Shown: positions 10,182 to 19,565 of the stretch, piece by piece
Numbering within the stretch: the stretch's first letter is position 1
How the letters are laid out: every line of letters starts with the position of its first letter
Source: a virus
Virus record (IMG/VR): IMGVR_UViG_3300046777_003457
Coordinates: 1-24,288 of that record
Strand: one strand, 5' to 3'
DNA: 24,288 nucleotides
Position numbers and translations under genes: made by a program
Notes under the pieces: model-generated
Database searches by the model: none
What the model was told of the DNA's origin: nothing
What the model saw: the letters and a program-made list of their open reading frames with translations, nothing else

Positions 10182-11089
10182 TAACTTGTGATGGTGTTAA
10201 AGTTTTTACTAAAATCAATATTATTACCTCTACTTTGTCTAACCTCATAAAGAAGAGCGTTAAATTGGTCTCTAATTTCATAAAGGTTGTACTGTCTGTA
10301 GATGTTATTTTGAGAGTCGTAAATTGTGTAGATACCATCATCAATTGCTTTGGTCTGATTACCGTAAAGAGCAATTGCGAGAGAAGATATATCGTATTCA
10401 ACCATTTCAATCTCTAATGTTACAGGATTGAAAAAGGTATTTGTTATAATAATTTCTTGGTCGGGTTGTCCAATAAACGGAGTTGCGTTAGGTTTGTTGG
10501 TTGGTGAAGATGAAGGTGATACAGTCAGAAATAAAAGATTTGATTGACCATCAACATATCTATACCTTATAGCTTTTTGTGTGGTATTAACTTGATTTGT
10601 TACCACAGGTTCACAATAAAACGAAGATGTAATTATTCTGAAGAAGTTCGGTATTTTTGAACCGTCATTATTTAGATATTCAATTCTAAATCCTACAAGT
10701 CCTTGTGGTACAAATTTATTTAAAGACGCTGGCGGGACATTTGATAAATCAATAACAAGACCTTTAACATTAGGTAATGCACTTAATACACCACAATCCG
10801 TAATCACAGTTCTTATTTGAGCTGGTCTCAAATAAAGTGTGTATATACCGAGTTGAGTAAACTCATTTGCCGGTAATGTTAAATTATATAAACCACCTAA
10901 AACTTCAACTCCATCATTTCCTCCTGTTGCATCATTGTTGAAGTAAGGTCTCAAAACTGTTGGAGCGTCCAAGGTTTTTAAAACGAAATTATCTGTCACG
11001 TCTCTCGAAGGTGTATAGTTCATTATTATCTCCACATCTTCAGGTGAAACGTCACTTGGCCTTAGTGTTCCGTATGTACCGATTGCCAT
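10181..11089 (-). CDS. Uncharacterised baseplate-module structural protein (302 aa)
   Basis: I do not recognise a family. The protein begins MAIGTYGTLRPSDVSPEDVE, is beta-rich with polar turns, and has a C-terminal section (about 230-290) alternating aromatic and charged residues (YDSQNNIYRQYNLYEIRDQF). It has no signal peptide, membrane segment or catalytic motif. Its stop shares one base with the start of the 993-residue gpI-like gene (TAATG), so the two are probably translated together. A 27-base AT-rich gap with a TATTTAT element separates it from the upstream 372-residue gene. A second minus-strand frame inside the gene (10135-10410) is a shadow. Assignment to the baseplate is by position only. 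Confidence 0.8.
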   Translation of the reverse strand: MAIGTYGTLRPSDVSPEDVEIIMNYTPSRDVTDNFVLKTLDAPTVLRPYFNNDATGGNDGVEVLGGLYNLTLPANEFTQLGIYTLYLRPAQIRTVITDCGVLSALPNVKGLVIDLSNVPPASLNKFVPQGLVGFRIEYLNNDGSKIPNFFRIITSSFYCEPVVTNQVNTTQKAIRYRYVDGQSNLLFLTVSPSSSPTNKPNATPFIGQPDQEIIITNTFFNPVTLEIEMVEYDISSLAIALYGNQTKAIDDGIYTIYDSQNNIYRQYNLYEIRDQFNALLYEVRQSRGNNIDFSKNFNTITS

Positions 11090-11107
11090 ATCTAAAAATT
11101 ATATTTA

Positions 11108-11114
11108 ATAAATA
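11108..11114 (-). promoter_or_regulatory. TATTTAT element upstream of 302-aa gene
   Basis: The coding strand reads CTATTTATTAAATATAA in the 27-base gap. The core ends 18 bases before the ATG at 11089. It matches the element found in the other larger gaps; its function is unknown. Confidence 0.35.
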
Positions 11115-11116
11115 GT

Positions 11117-12235
11117 TTATGTCTCAAAACCCTCTGCGGTTTCTCCACCATCTTTTTCTACTATATTGAAGAATCCGTATCCATAATTTTCCAAAGCACC
11201 TAAACTACTCACTTCTCCTAACCTTTGGATTCTTTCATACCCACTGTTTTTACCTCGTTCAACAAAAACATCTGTTTGAATTTGCCCTTGGTCGATAATT
11301 TTCATCAATGATTCATCTTTCGTTATAGGTCTTGCCTCGATATTATCTTGAGTAAATCCTGATGAACTTGTAAAAAATAAAGTGAGTCCATTTGAATAGT
11401 CGTAATAATCAACGTTTTGTATAGTGTATGCGGTATAAACAGGGTTTATATTTGTAATTGTACCGTATATCTCCCCATTCTTGATGATTGGTAAACCAAC
11501 CCTTTGTTGTGGTGTAAATTTACCATATGGTTCTAATTCTGTTAATCGTGAAGTTGTTTGTGAAGAAACAACAAATGGTATTGATGTGTATCCACTACTT
11601 ACCTGAGCTTGTACAGTATTGACCGCATCACCACTAAAAATATAATCATAACTTATAGGTGTTGCAGACCAAGACCCGATGTTCGAAGTAAAAAACGCTC
11701 TACCCTTAGGATTATATATAATAGCATTTTTGAATGGAGTAACGATTGTCTTGTATACTTCAACGACACCCCAAGGATTAACTTGTCTTAAAGATATCTG
11801 ATATTTTTTGTTTGCAATTGGATAGTTATGAGACGTAAAATTTGGTGTATAACCTGTTACAGTTTCTATTGGACTACCATCACCCCAATTTATAGAATAA
11901 GATGAAAGGTCAATAAATTTTTGATATTCACTTGAAGTGTTATAAACTTGATATGTGTATGGTGAAGTCGTGGTTGAAGAAAAAATAAAATTTGTCACTA
12001 CATCTTTTTGCGAAATCTCTCCGTCAAATGGGCTATAATATCCGATATCTACCGTACTTTGATTTAGTAAGATAGGTACAGTCAACCCAGTGAGAGTAGA
12101 CGTTCCATTAGGGCCAGATGAAATAACCTGTGACATTCCTGAATAAACACCAAAGGTTTCTCCACTATATGTGACTTGGCTAATGTCTCCAAGTATTGTT
12201 TCAGGTGAAATTATTATTCTATAAGAATCACTCAT
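11117..12235 (-). CDS. Baseplate-module structural protein with PKD-like segment (372 aa)
   Basis: Probable virion structural protein. Residues about 113-152 contain INWGDGSPIE, then a His-Asn-Tyr turn and a beta strand (KYQISLRQVN), the layout of a PKD/Ig-like domain with its WGDGS signature. The C-terminal part (about 315-365) has FVERGKNSGYERIQRLGE followed by a YGYGFFNI segment, which looks like a conserved assembly tail. The N-terminus, MSDSYRIIISPE, shares a YRI motif with the 571- and 1578-residue neighbours. The start overlaps the stop of the upstream 269-residue gene by four bases (ATGA). No transmembrane segment or signal peptide was seen. The structural role is inferred from context and the Ig-like fold. 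Confidence 0.8.
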   Translation of the reverse strand: MSDSYRIIISPETILGDISQVTYSGETFGVYSGMSQVISSGPNGTSTLTGLTVPILLNQSTVDIGYYSPFDGEISQKDVVTNFIFSSTTTSPYTYQVYNTSSEYQKFIDLSSYSINWGDGSPIETVTGYTPNFTSHNYPIANKKYQISLRQVNPWGVVEVYKTIVTPFKNAIIYNPKGRAFFTSNIGSWSATPISYDYIFSGDAVNTVQAQVSSGYTSIPFVVSSQTTSRLTELEPYGKFTPQQRVGLPIIKNGEIYGTITNINPVYTAYTIQNVDYYDYSNGLTLFFTSSSGFTQDNIEARPITKDESLMKIIDQGQIQTDVFVERGKNSGYERIQRLGEVSSLGALENYGYGFFNIVEKDGGETAEGFET

Positions 12236-13041
12236 GATAAAGGTGGGTTTAGATATTCATACCATCTTATTGGTGTTGTAGTACCAACTCTTTCATTTGT
12301 TTTGATATCATATATACGATAAACTTTATCTATATAATCTAAAACTACTCTGTAGTAAAAGAAGGTAGTATAATCAAAATCATAAAGATTACTCCCTAAA
12401 GTTGTGTTTGTAAAAATAGATTGTGGTTGATTAGAAAGCTTGGTGAAAGAACCTGTTTCCGCATTGTAAAACTTTGCAGTCATGTAGAATGTGTTGATTG
12501 GTATAAACTTCAAACTTTTAAGCCAATACAGAAAAAAACCTTCTTTGTCTCCAATGTAGTCCAAAATGAACTTTGGTTTTTTAATCGTGACAGTATCCCT
12601 TGCCATCCCCGAAACCATGTCACTACCCTGTGTAGTTGGAATAATTACAGTGAAATAATTCTTTTGCCTTTTGTCATCAACAGTGTCATAAAAATCCAAT
12701 TTGAAAAAGGACTTTGTAAAACTATTAGAATAATAAAAAACATCTTGTACCGTGAATCCTTCTCCTAAATAACTATTTTTCCAATTTGTTTGGTCCTCTA
12801 ATGAACCTCCCGAGTAAAAGTAAAATTCATAATCGACGAAAGTATTCTCGCTGTTTTCATGTTTATCATGTGGAAACCTTTCAACTTCAAAATCATAACC
12901 TCTCCCTAAAACTTGCTCCACCGCTTTAGTTTCGTACTGGTCTATAGCATCATCAATTCCTTCCAAATCCCAAGTGAGCTCTATCGGAATATTAATCTGC
13001 TTATTCAGACCATTTATTTGTTTTATTATAAAATTATTCAC
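12232..13041 (-). CDS. Uncharacterised baseplate-module protein, GTG start (269 aa)
   Basis: No family recognised. The frame begins at a GTG (13041-13039) that overlaps the stop of the upstream 571-residue gene by eight bases (GTGAATAA); the matching geometry at other junctions supports this start. The N-terminus contains GLNKQINIPIEL, similar to GINKSINVEL at the start of the 1578-residue protein. The body is rich in Phe, Tyr and Asp (for example VDYEFYFYSGG and FDYTTFFYYRVVLDY), typical of beta-rich structural proteins, with no catalytic motif or membrane segment evident. Its stop overlaps the ATG of the next gene (ATGA). A role as a small wedge or adaptor subunit is inferred from position only. 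Confidence 0.78.
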   Translation of the reverse strand: MNNFIIKQINGLNKQINIPIELTWDLEGIDDAIDQYETKAVEQVLGRGYDFEVERFPHDKHENSENTFVDYEFYFYSGGSLEDQTNWKNSYLGEGFTVQDVFYYSNSFTKSFFKLDFYDTVDDKRQKNYFTVIIPTTQGSDMVSGMARDTVTIKKPKFILDYIGDKEGFFLYWLKSLKFIPINTFYMTAKFYNAETGSFTKLSNQPQSIFTNTTLGSNLYDFDYTTFFYYRVVLDYIDKVYRIYDIKTNERVGTTTPIRWYEYLNPPLS

Positions 13042-14749
13042 ACTTATCTATTATTGGGTCAAATGGTACATTCAATCCGAACAAACCATCATTTATATTA
13101 TATCCTTCATTATCAGGAATTAATTTAAAAACAAAATCCTTAAACGGGTACTGAGCATTATTCATAAATGGATAATCTACACCAACACCTTGAGAGTCTA
13201 TGAAACCATATTGGTATAAGTCTCTCCATCTGAACTCTTGGTCTGCGTTCGAATAATATGCGTAATTTGGAATCCCCTCTACTTCGTTCACAGAACCTGT
13301 CTCTACATAATCAGAAAAGGTTCTTAAGGTAATAGGGTTATGTGGTTTGTAATAATATCCAGGTGAGTTGGTTGTCTGACCTTCAGTAGTCTTAAAGATA
13401 CTCTGATTATATTTAATTTTTTGATAATAATTTGAGTAGACTCTTTCGACTTGTAAGTAATCGTTCCATTCGCATAAGTCACCATCTATAATATCACCAA
13501 CTTTAAGTGAGTTGTTGTAATAGAAAGTTCTCGTTACCCCATCAGTATTTTGATATGAAGAAGTTGTAATATTTGTTTTGGACAATGTATTATTATCATC
13601 CCACCAAGAATTATTTGTATTTGTTATATTAAAACCCCAACCTTGTTTCAACCCTGAATCGAAAAAGGGTTTGTTGAAGTAACCTGAATATCCCTTATTA
13701 ATTATTGTCAGATGTAACTCTGTCACAGGTCTTAATTGATTGTCCAATAGTCCTCCTATGTTAATGTCTATTTTACCTGTAAAAGTATATGAACTTGAAC
13801 TAGTCTTTTGAGATATCCTTGTAATTTTATTCGGAGTTATTGAACTTAATTCTAATTTGAAATCATCTTTGAATGGATTTTTTTCAAATCCCGATTTTGT
13901 TAGAATAATTCCATTGGTATCCAAAATAACTTTTTGTTGTCTTACATAATACTTTGACCTAGTTTCGTTAGGTATTGATGCATTTACCACTCGTCTAAAA
14001 GTACCAATCATACCATCGAAAAACGTACTCCCCGTATAACCTATGTTATAAATGTTGAATACGTGAGATTCACTATCAAATTTTTCGTTCCCTAATGAAA
14101 AGACATCAAAAAGAGCTTGGGTTCTATATAAATAAGGTTTTCCGTTTACAAATATTTCCACCGATTCTCCAGCCGATAATCCATGAGGACAAATACATTC
14201 GAAAGAAATTAATCCTGCACCATTTTCTGAAGTTCTCCTTATTTTGAATGGTATCCCATCAGAAACAATCCAATCGAAAAAACTACCATTCAAACTTGCA
14301 GTTATTCTTTTGTCTGAAATATTTTGTGATGGATAGGTTATATAATAATCCCAATTGTAAGAATACGCACTAACTGCCTTATAATTAATATGTGTGTTAT
14401 TAATGTCGTCTCTATAAAAGTCAAATTCGTAATACTGTGGGTAACCATACCAAACTTTACTGAATATCGATACTTGTGGATTAACATAATACAATTCATT
14501 CCTGAATTTCGAATATTCTGTAGTACCAGTAAGTACGTTATCATAAACGTAAGTCATTTTGAATGTGGGTCTAAAAACCGTGCAACTCTGACGTTCTTGG
14601 TCATAGACTTCTGCCAAACTTACATTTGTAGTCCTATCGAACTCAACCATAGATTGTGCTTGTTGTTCAAGTGATAACTGAACCTGCTGGTCTATCAGTG
14701 GCGCTGACTCGTAAGACAACCCGCTTGGTATAATTCGATATCTATTCAT
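13034..14749 (-). CDS. Uncharacterised baseplate-module structural protein (571 aa)
   Basis: Large beta-rich virion protein without a family I can name. It begins MNRYRIIPSGLSY, sharing YRI with two neighbours, followed by a Gln-rich probably helical stretch (about 20-45). Near residue 185 it has a CICPHGLSAGESVEIFVNG segment, a pattern common in phage structural proteins that describes a beta turn rather than a catalytic site. Near the C-terminus, FRWRDLYQYGF and NAQYPFKDFVFKLIP are dense in aromatics. The start overlaps the stop of the 1578-residue gene by eight bases (ATGAATAG), and its own stop overlaps the next GTG by eight bases, so it sits inside a tightly coupled run of genes. No Shine-Dalgarno site was seen. 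Confidence 0.8.
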   Translation of the reverse strand: MNRYRIIPSGLSYESAPLIDQQVQLSLEQQAQSMVEFDRTTNVSLAEVYDQERQSCTVFRPTFKMTYVYDNVLTGTTEYSKFRNELYYVNPQVSIFSKVWYGYPQYYEFDFYRDDINNTHINYKAVSAYSYNWDYYITYPSQNISDKRITASLNGSFFDWIVSDGIPFKIRRTSENGAGLISFECICPHGLSAGESVEIFVNGKPYLYRTQALFDVFSLGNEKFDSESHVFNIYNIGYTGSTFFDGMIGTFRRVVNASIPNETRSKYYVRQQKVILDTNGIILTKSGFEKNPFKDDFKLELSSITPNKITRISQKTSSSSYTFTGKIDINIGGLLDNQLRPVTELHLTIINKGYSGYFNKPFFDSGLKQGWGFNITNTNNSWWDDNNTLSKTNITTSSYQNTDGVTRTFYYNNSLKVGDIIDGDLCEWNDYLQVERVYSNYYQKIKYNQSIFKTTEGQTTNSPGYYYKPHNPITLRTFSDYVETGSVNEVEGIPNYAYYSNADQEFRWRDLYQYGFIDSQGVGVDYPFMNNAQYPFKDFVFKLIPDNEGYNINDGLFGLNVPFDPIIDKCE

Positions 14750-17700
14750 CTACAGAGTATTTTCTTTTAAACTTATCCAATGCAGTTGCACCTACTGTTG
14801 TACCGAAGTAAAAATGAAAAGGTGCTCCCACAATAAATCTATTACTATAATAAGGACCCTCAGGCCTATAATCTTGACTATACTGGTCTATAGTATCACC
14901 ATTGACATTAAAAATATAACCTCTCTCACTCAAATCATTTTGTAGACCTCTAGCTAAAAAGTAATGTTCAGGATTCGTTCTGTCCAAAGATTGATAAGGA
15001 TATTGTAATAAATCATCCCTATTTGTCGCCCAATTATTTTGTTCTGAGCCGAATATTTGATTAGAACTTTTTAGTTGCCAACGATAGAATGGGACTATCT
15101 GTGACTTCACAGTATATACAAATGGAGTGGCAGTGTGACTTGGGGTCGGTCTGAAATTTATTCTTCCTGGTGTGATAAAATCTTTAAATTGTAAATCTTC
15201 AGTTGTTGACGAATAAAAAACACCGATTGTTGGGCTACTCGTAGTCCCGTATACATTCGCAGGATTTATTGTATTAGAAGATGATACACTATAATATTCG
15301 GGTGAAAAACTAATATTCCCTACTTCAGAATTTATTGATATAAGTTGCGCAAAATCACCATCAACCCTATAATTCCTTACAACATTACTGTTATTCCTTG
15401 TAAATAACTGATTTATCGAGCTATTCCTACTAAAAAAAGAAAAAAATTGATTTAAGAAACTTCTATTAGTTATTCTGGATATCACGAAAAAGTTAACTAA
15501 ATCAGAAGTATCGGAAAAACTTGTAGGCTCCAATCTATCAAGTATATATGCATTCGAAGAAGGGTCTGTTAAAATTTCAGAATAAAAGGAATCTTTAAAA
15601 CCTAAATTAATAATTGTTGTTGGAAACAACAAATTTGTTTCATTAACAGCAGTTGTTTCATCGAACTTTCTTTTTCTTCCCACAAACTTATTTTGTACTA
15701 TATTGTAAGGACTACTTCTATAGTAGAAATTATTACTTTGTGTTTCATAATATACGACCTCTCGGCAAAAGTTAACCTCACTAACTCTGTTACTAGTATT
15801 ATAAAAAGTATCAATTTGTAAAGGAAAGGAGTATAAAGTACCATTAATCCAGTTATTAGTAAAACTTTGTGATAGGACTCCTCTACAAACTCCATAGAAA
15901 AATCTGAATCTATATCCCCACTCTTGGAAATATTTAATATCTTTTCCTACCCCGAATAGAGGATTTGTAAAAAAAACATAACATCCATTTTCTACTAAGT
16001 CTTTTTCTGAACAATTAGTTGATATCCCGAAACTTCCACTATTACCTGAATAACAACTAAGTCCAACCATGTTCGGACAACTAAAACTATCCAACACTTC
16101 TGCATTTGGTAATCCCTCAACGTCAGGTTGTACTTGTTCAAAACCAGTACCAAATCCAGGTACCAATGCCCCTGCCTCACCTTCAGGTATTTCATATAAA
16201 ATAAAATTTATATTTTGTTGTAACATGAATGTGTTGGCCGACCAATTCAATCCATCAATTTGGTCTGAGGTCGGTAGCCTATCGTTCCTCATAACATTCC
16301 TATTTTTGTTAGAAATGTTCATAGGATTTTGTCTGATATACACTACCGCCGAAGGCGAAAAGTAAAAAAATTGAAATCTATCATACGTTTGCGCACCATT
16401 TAAATTACTAAACGCAACGGCATTACCTGATAAATCTTCGGATAAGTCATATTTTCTAGATAAATTTTGTGTATCACTATAGTAGTTATTAATATCCCCA
16501 TTACAAACTACCCCTCTAGCACCAAAAATTTGTCTTGGTTGTAAAAGTGCAGACGCTACCGAATTGACTGAGAAGTAATCACCTGTAATATATTGAAGCG
16601 TTGAATCTATTGCGGAATAATACCCAACACTACTTGATGTAAATGCGGAGTATGCAGAACCTGGTGTGAAAAAATATGATGGGTATAACATCTCATCTTG
16701 AGTAAATCTTTGAACGCTATAATTAGATGAAATTACTTTTTGAATTGGTAAGTTCATTTTTGTGTTAGCTGTTATTACATAAGTTGAATCATCAATATTT
16801 GAACCAAATATCAAACCTAAATTATATTTGTTTGTAAACCTTGGTGAATATGGGTCAACTCCCCTCTGCATTATAAGAACATATTGCTCATCAAAACTTT
16901 CATACAAATCTTTAAATTTCAATGGCTCCCAATTAAATCTATCTTTAAAATTAACAGTGTCCCTACCTTGCATCCAAGTCACCCTAATATCAGAACCCAA
17001 TACTTCTGCAAAGGTTTGTGGTGTGGGGTTATTCTTTGCAATTTTAAAAAACTCAGAAACTGTAATTGCTGTGATAACTTGAAAATATTCCCTATCAATT
17101 GGAAACGCATTAGTTGTATATGTTGAACCTGACGGTAACCTATAGGTTACTGTTCTATCTAAAGTTTGATTTTGTAAATCGGCGTATTTGACTTGAGCGT
17201 CGGAGGGCCCAATTATTGTATTACCAGTAATCCCGTAAAAAATTTCACCAGCGTCGTTAGTACCACTAAAATTAAAATTATAATCTTCAGATGTATCTGT
17301 GGATACTGTGGTTAATAGTGTACCTGCAGCATAGAAATTTTGTGATACTACAGTTATAGTGTTGTCGTAGTGGAAAAGACTGTTATTATTCGCATGGTCA
17401 GAAGCAAAACTTACTTTAATTCTGTTTGAACCAGTGAAGTAGGAAGACCTTGAATTGAAAATATTTATCCTTTCACCAAATGGTAAGTCCCAACTATATG
17501 CAAAATTCTTACCGTCTTGCCCCTTTTCAGTTGTTCCTATTTCGGATTTTGTAAGTTTATATTTTGCCGGTACATAACTACTAACATTCCCACCTGTAGC
17601 TTGTGCATATATGTCGGATAATACTTGCCAATCTTCTGAATCGTTAGTCAATCTTTGAGAAACAATTACCTCCCATTGTTGGATATATTTTTCGGGAAGA

Positions 17701-19478
17701 GAGACTGGAGTCAAGCTACCATTTGCAGTTAAATTAACATCAAGACCTGCAATACTTGTCTCTCTACATTCACAAGCTTGACAATCAGGGTAGGTTATCA
17801 TCGGTAAACGAATAGGTATCCCTTGTCTTTTTGTTTTCCCTCCAAAAATACTTTTAAGAAAATTTATAATTTGATAAATTACACCAACAGTAAAATGGGC
17901 CACAATTAAAAATGCCAGTCCAATAAACTGTATATTTTGGAATAGAAGAGAAAAAATAAAATACAGGAAATCAAAATTTTTGAACCCCTCGTTCACAGGA
18001 AATTTATTAACAGTAGAAGAACATGAATCATCATCAACTTCTTTTATACCTATGAATCTTGCTCTACCACCTAATTTCCATTGGTCTATTAAACTAGAAA
18101 CGGTATAGACTCTGTTGAAATCAAACTGATAGAAAGTGTCTTCACAATTTACTATTTGTTCTATTTTTTCATTCGCTTGTGCTATCGAAAGTCCCTCAGT
18201 ATATCCTGACCAATCCAATCCGAAATAGTATGAACTTTTTTGTTGCTTCACTAAATTCGCATTCGGACTGAAAGTTGGGTCGGAGTTCCCTTGAGTATCC
18301 CATCCAAACTCTCTTACGTTGGGTACCAAATAATAGGGTCTCCTTGTTTGTATTGTTAAATCTTTAGATTGTTGCCACTTTATCTTGAACCTATATTTTG
18401 CTTTAGTGGGTACACCAATATTAGGGTCGAACGATATTACTCTTTGCCCGAACTCATTAGTTGTGATGTAATCTAAATTCATTGGTAACTCCGTCAGCCA
18501 TGTACCATCTTCGTCAATAATATTACCAGATTGTTCTAATCTATACTGTTCAAGTATTGGGTTCCCCTGTGTATCTTGTCGTATAGTCTGTCTTATTGCA
18601 ATAATTTGTCCCGGACCTGAAACTAAATCACAAAGATTACCCATATTATCTTTAGGTTTTCCATTTTTTCTGAGTCTGAATTTATCAGGTGTCGAGAACA
18701 TGGAACCCATAAAAACCGATGTGGGCTGAATATCTATATTTGCATCGTCTCTCAAATCAAAGTCAACTCTGTTTACTGCAATTTGACAAATTTCAGGTTC
18801 TCCCCATAAAGGTGATATTTCTGCTATTTTTGTTAATCTAACGATTTGAGGTAAAGAATTCAAATCGGTCGAGCTCCTGAATTGATTTCCACTAACTTGG
18901 TTTTCACTTGCTCTACCAATTCTCACGAGGTCTTGTGGTGTTAGTGAGAATTCACCTATATCAGATAAATCCACATCCATAACAAGTCTTTGGAAACCTA
19001 AAGGAACTCCAAATATCATATAGTCTCCGCTCTCATTAGTCTTTACAGTAAATTTGAAATATTTTTCGTATATCTTTGAAGCAACTGAGTTTGTTAGAAC
19101 ATCTCTCGAACTTGGGAAGGTACCTGTCGCCGCATGTTTACTATATGACTTTTCATATGGAAGAAGATTGTATCTATACCCATCTTCATTTTTTTCATCA
19201 ATGGTTCTGTAGGGATAAATTGTATTAATTGTGTTGTCTAATAAATCTTCTTCCTCCACAGGAATAAAAACAGAAACCTTTGCATTTGGAATACCCAAGC
19301 CATTGTTTGCCGTAACTCTTCCTACAACAACACCATAATCAGCACACGAACGTGTATAAACATCCGCTTGTTGTATCTTAAGTGAAAGTATTTCTAAAAA
19401 TTCGAAATCTTGGTTAAGTTCAACATTGATGGATTTATTTATCCCAAGCTCAGTTCGTATACGATAGCTTTGACCCAT
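14742..19478 (-). CDS. Giant baseplate/tail protein with carboxypeptidase-regulatory-like N-terminal domain and internal hydrophobic segment (1578 aa)
   Basis: The longest gene in the window. The N-terminal region begins MGQSYRIRTELGINKSINVE. About residues 44-73 (YGVVVGRVTANNGLGIPNAK followed by a VSVFIP strand) and 144-170 (TNESGDYMIFGVPLGF) together look like a carboxypeptidase-regulatory or CNA-B-like Ig fold. Residues about 500-545 form a long hydrophobic stretch (FLYFIFSLLFQNIQFIGLAF, then more apolar residues) followed by a basic FGGKTKRQG and a Cys cluster (CQACEC near 564). The remaining ~1000 residues are beta-rich and Asn/Ser/Tyr-rich with no recognised domain. A membrane-like segment is unusual in a baseplate protein and could mean membrane contact during infection or a buried core. 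The upstream gap of 87 bases contains a TATTTATAG element, and a weak AAAGG precedes the ATG. A structural baseplate role is inferred from its place after the gp6-like gene. Confidence 0.82.
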   Translation of the reverse strand: MGQSYRIRTELGINKSINVELNQDFEFLEILSLKIQQADVYTRSCADYGVVVGRVTANNGLGIPNAKVSVFIPVEEEDLLDNTINTIYPYRTIDEKNEDGYRYNLLPYEKSYSKHAATGTFPSSRDVLTNSVASKIYEKYFKFTVKTNESGDYMIFGVPLGFQRLVMDVDLSDIGEFSLTPQDLVRIGRASENQVSGNQFRSSTDLNSLPQIVRLTKIAEISPLWGEPEICQIAVNRVDFDLRDDANIDIQPTSVFMGSMFSTPDKFRLRKNGKPKDNMGNLCDLVSGPGQIIAIRQTIRQDTQGNPILEQYRLEQSGNIIDEDGTWLTELPMNLDYITTNEFGQRVISFDPNIGVPTKAKYRFKIKWQQSKDLTIQTRRPYYLVPNVREFGWDTQGNSDPTFSPNANLVKQQKSSYYFGLDWSGYTEGLSIAQANEKIEQIVNCEDTFYQFDFNRVYTVSSLIDQWKLGGRARFIGIKEVDDDSCSSTVNKFPVNEGFKNFDFLYFIFSLLFQNIQFIGLAFLIVAHFTVGVIYQIINFLKSIFGGKTKRQGIPIRLPMITYPDCQACECRETSIAGLDVNLTANGSLTPVSLPEKYIQQWEVIVSQRLTNDSEDWQVLSDIYAQATGGNVSSYVPAKYKLTKSEIGTTEKGQDGKNFAYSWDLPFGERINIFNSRSSYFTGSNRIKVSFASDHANNNSLFHYDNTITVVSQNFYAAGTLLTTVSTDTSEDYNFNFSGTNDAGEIFYGITGNTIIGPSDAQVKYADLQNQTLDRTVTYRLPSGSTYTTNAFPIDREYFQVITAITVSEFFKIAKNNPTPQTFAEVLGSDIRVTWMQGRDTVNFKDRFNWEPLKFKDLYESFDEQYVLIMQRGVDPYSPRFTNKYNLGLIFGSNIDDSTYVITANTKMNLPIQKVISSNYSVQRFTQDEMLYPSYFFTPGSAYSAFTSSSVGYYSAIDSTLQYITGDYFSVNSVASALLQPRQIFGARGVVCNGDINNYYSDTQNLSRKYDLSEDLSGNAVAFSNLNGAQTYDRFQFFYFSPSAVVYIRQNPMNISNKNRNVMRNDRLPTSDQIDGLNWSANTFMLQQNINFILYEIPEGEAGALVPGFGTGFEQVQPDVEGLPNAEVLDSFSCPNMVGLSCYSGNSGSFGISTNCSEKDLVENGCYVFFTNPLFGVGKDIKYFQEWGYRFRFFYGVCRGVLSQSFTNNWINGTLYSFPLQIDTFYNTSNRVSEVNFCREVVYYETQSNNFYYRSSPYNIVQNKFVGRKRKFDETTAVNETNLLFPTTIINLGFKDSFYSEILTDPSSNAYILDRLEPTSFSDTSDLVNFFVISRITNRSFLNQFFSFFSRNSSINQLFTRNNSNVVRNYRVDGDFAQLISINSEVGNISFSPEYYSVSSSNTINPANVYGTTSSPTIGVFYSSTTEDLQFKDFITPGRINFRPTPSHTATPFVYTVKSQIVPFYRWQLKSSNQIFGSEQNNWATNRDDLLQYPYQSLDRTNPEHYFLARGLQNDLSERGYIFNVNGDTIDQYSQDYRPEGPYYSNRFIVGAPFHFYFGTTVGATALDKFKRKYSVDE

Positions 19479-19492
19479 TAGACCTTTAATCT

Positions 19493-19499
19493 ATAAATA
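19493..19499 (-). promoter_or_regulatory. TATTTAT element in 87-bp gap upstream of giant gene
   Basis: The gap 19479-19565 is AT-rich and holds no gene. On the coding strand it contains CTATTTATAG, ending 14 bases before the ATG at 19478, and a second similar TTTATTTATTT just after the gp6-like stop. It is the widest gap within the structural run, so it is a reasonable place for a promoter, but no sigma-factor consensus is recognised. Confidence 0.4.
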
Positions 19500-19565
19500 G
19501 TTTAGGGCAAATTTTTAAAAACTTACCAACTTAAATCTAAATGGGATAGAAAATAAATAAACCTA

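Noticed and set aside
10135-10410. Second minus-strand frame (91 residues) inside the 302-residue gene
   Set aside because: It overlaps two well-supported genes in another frame, has no recognised motif, and crosses a gene junction without a start context of its own.
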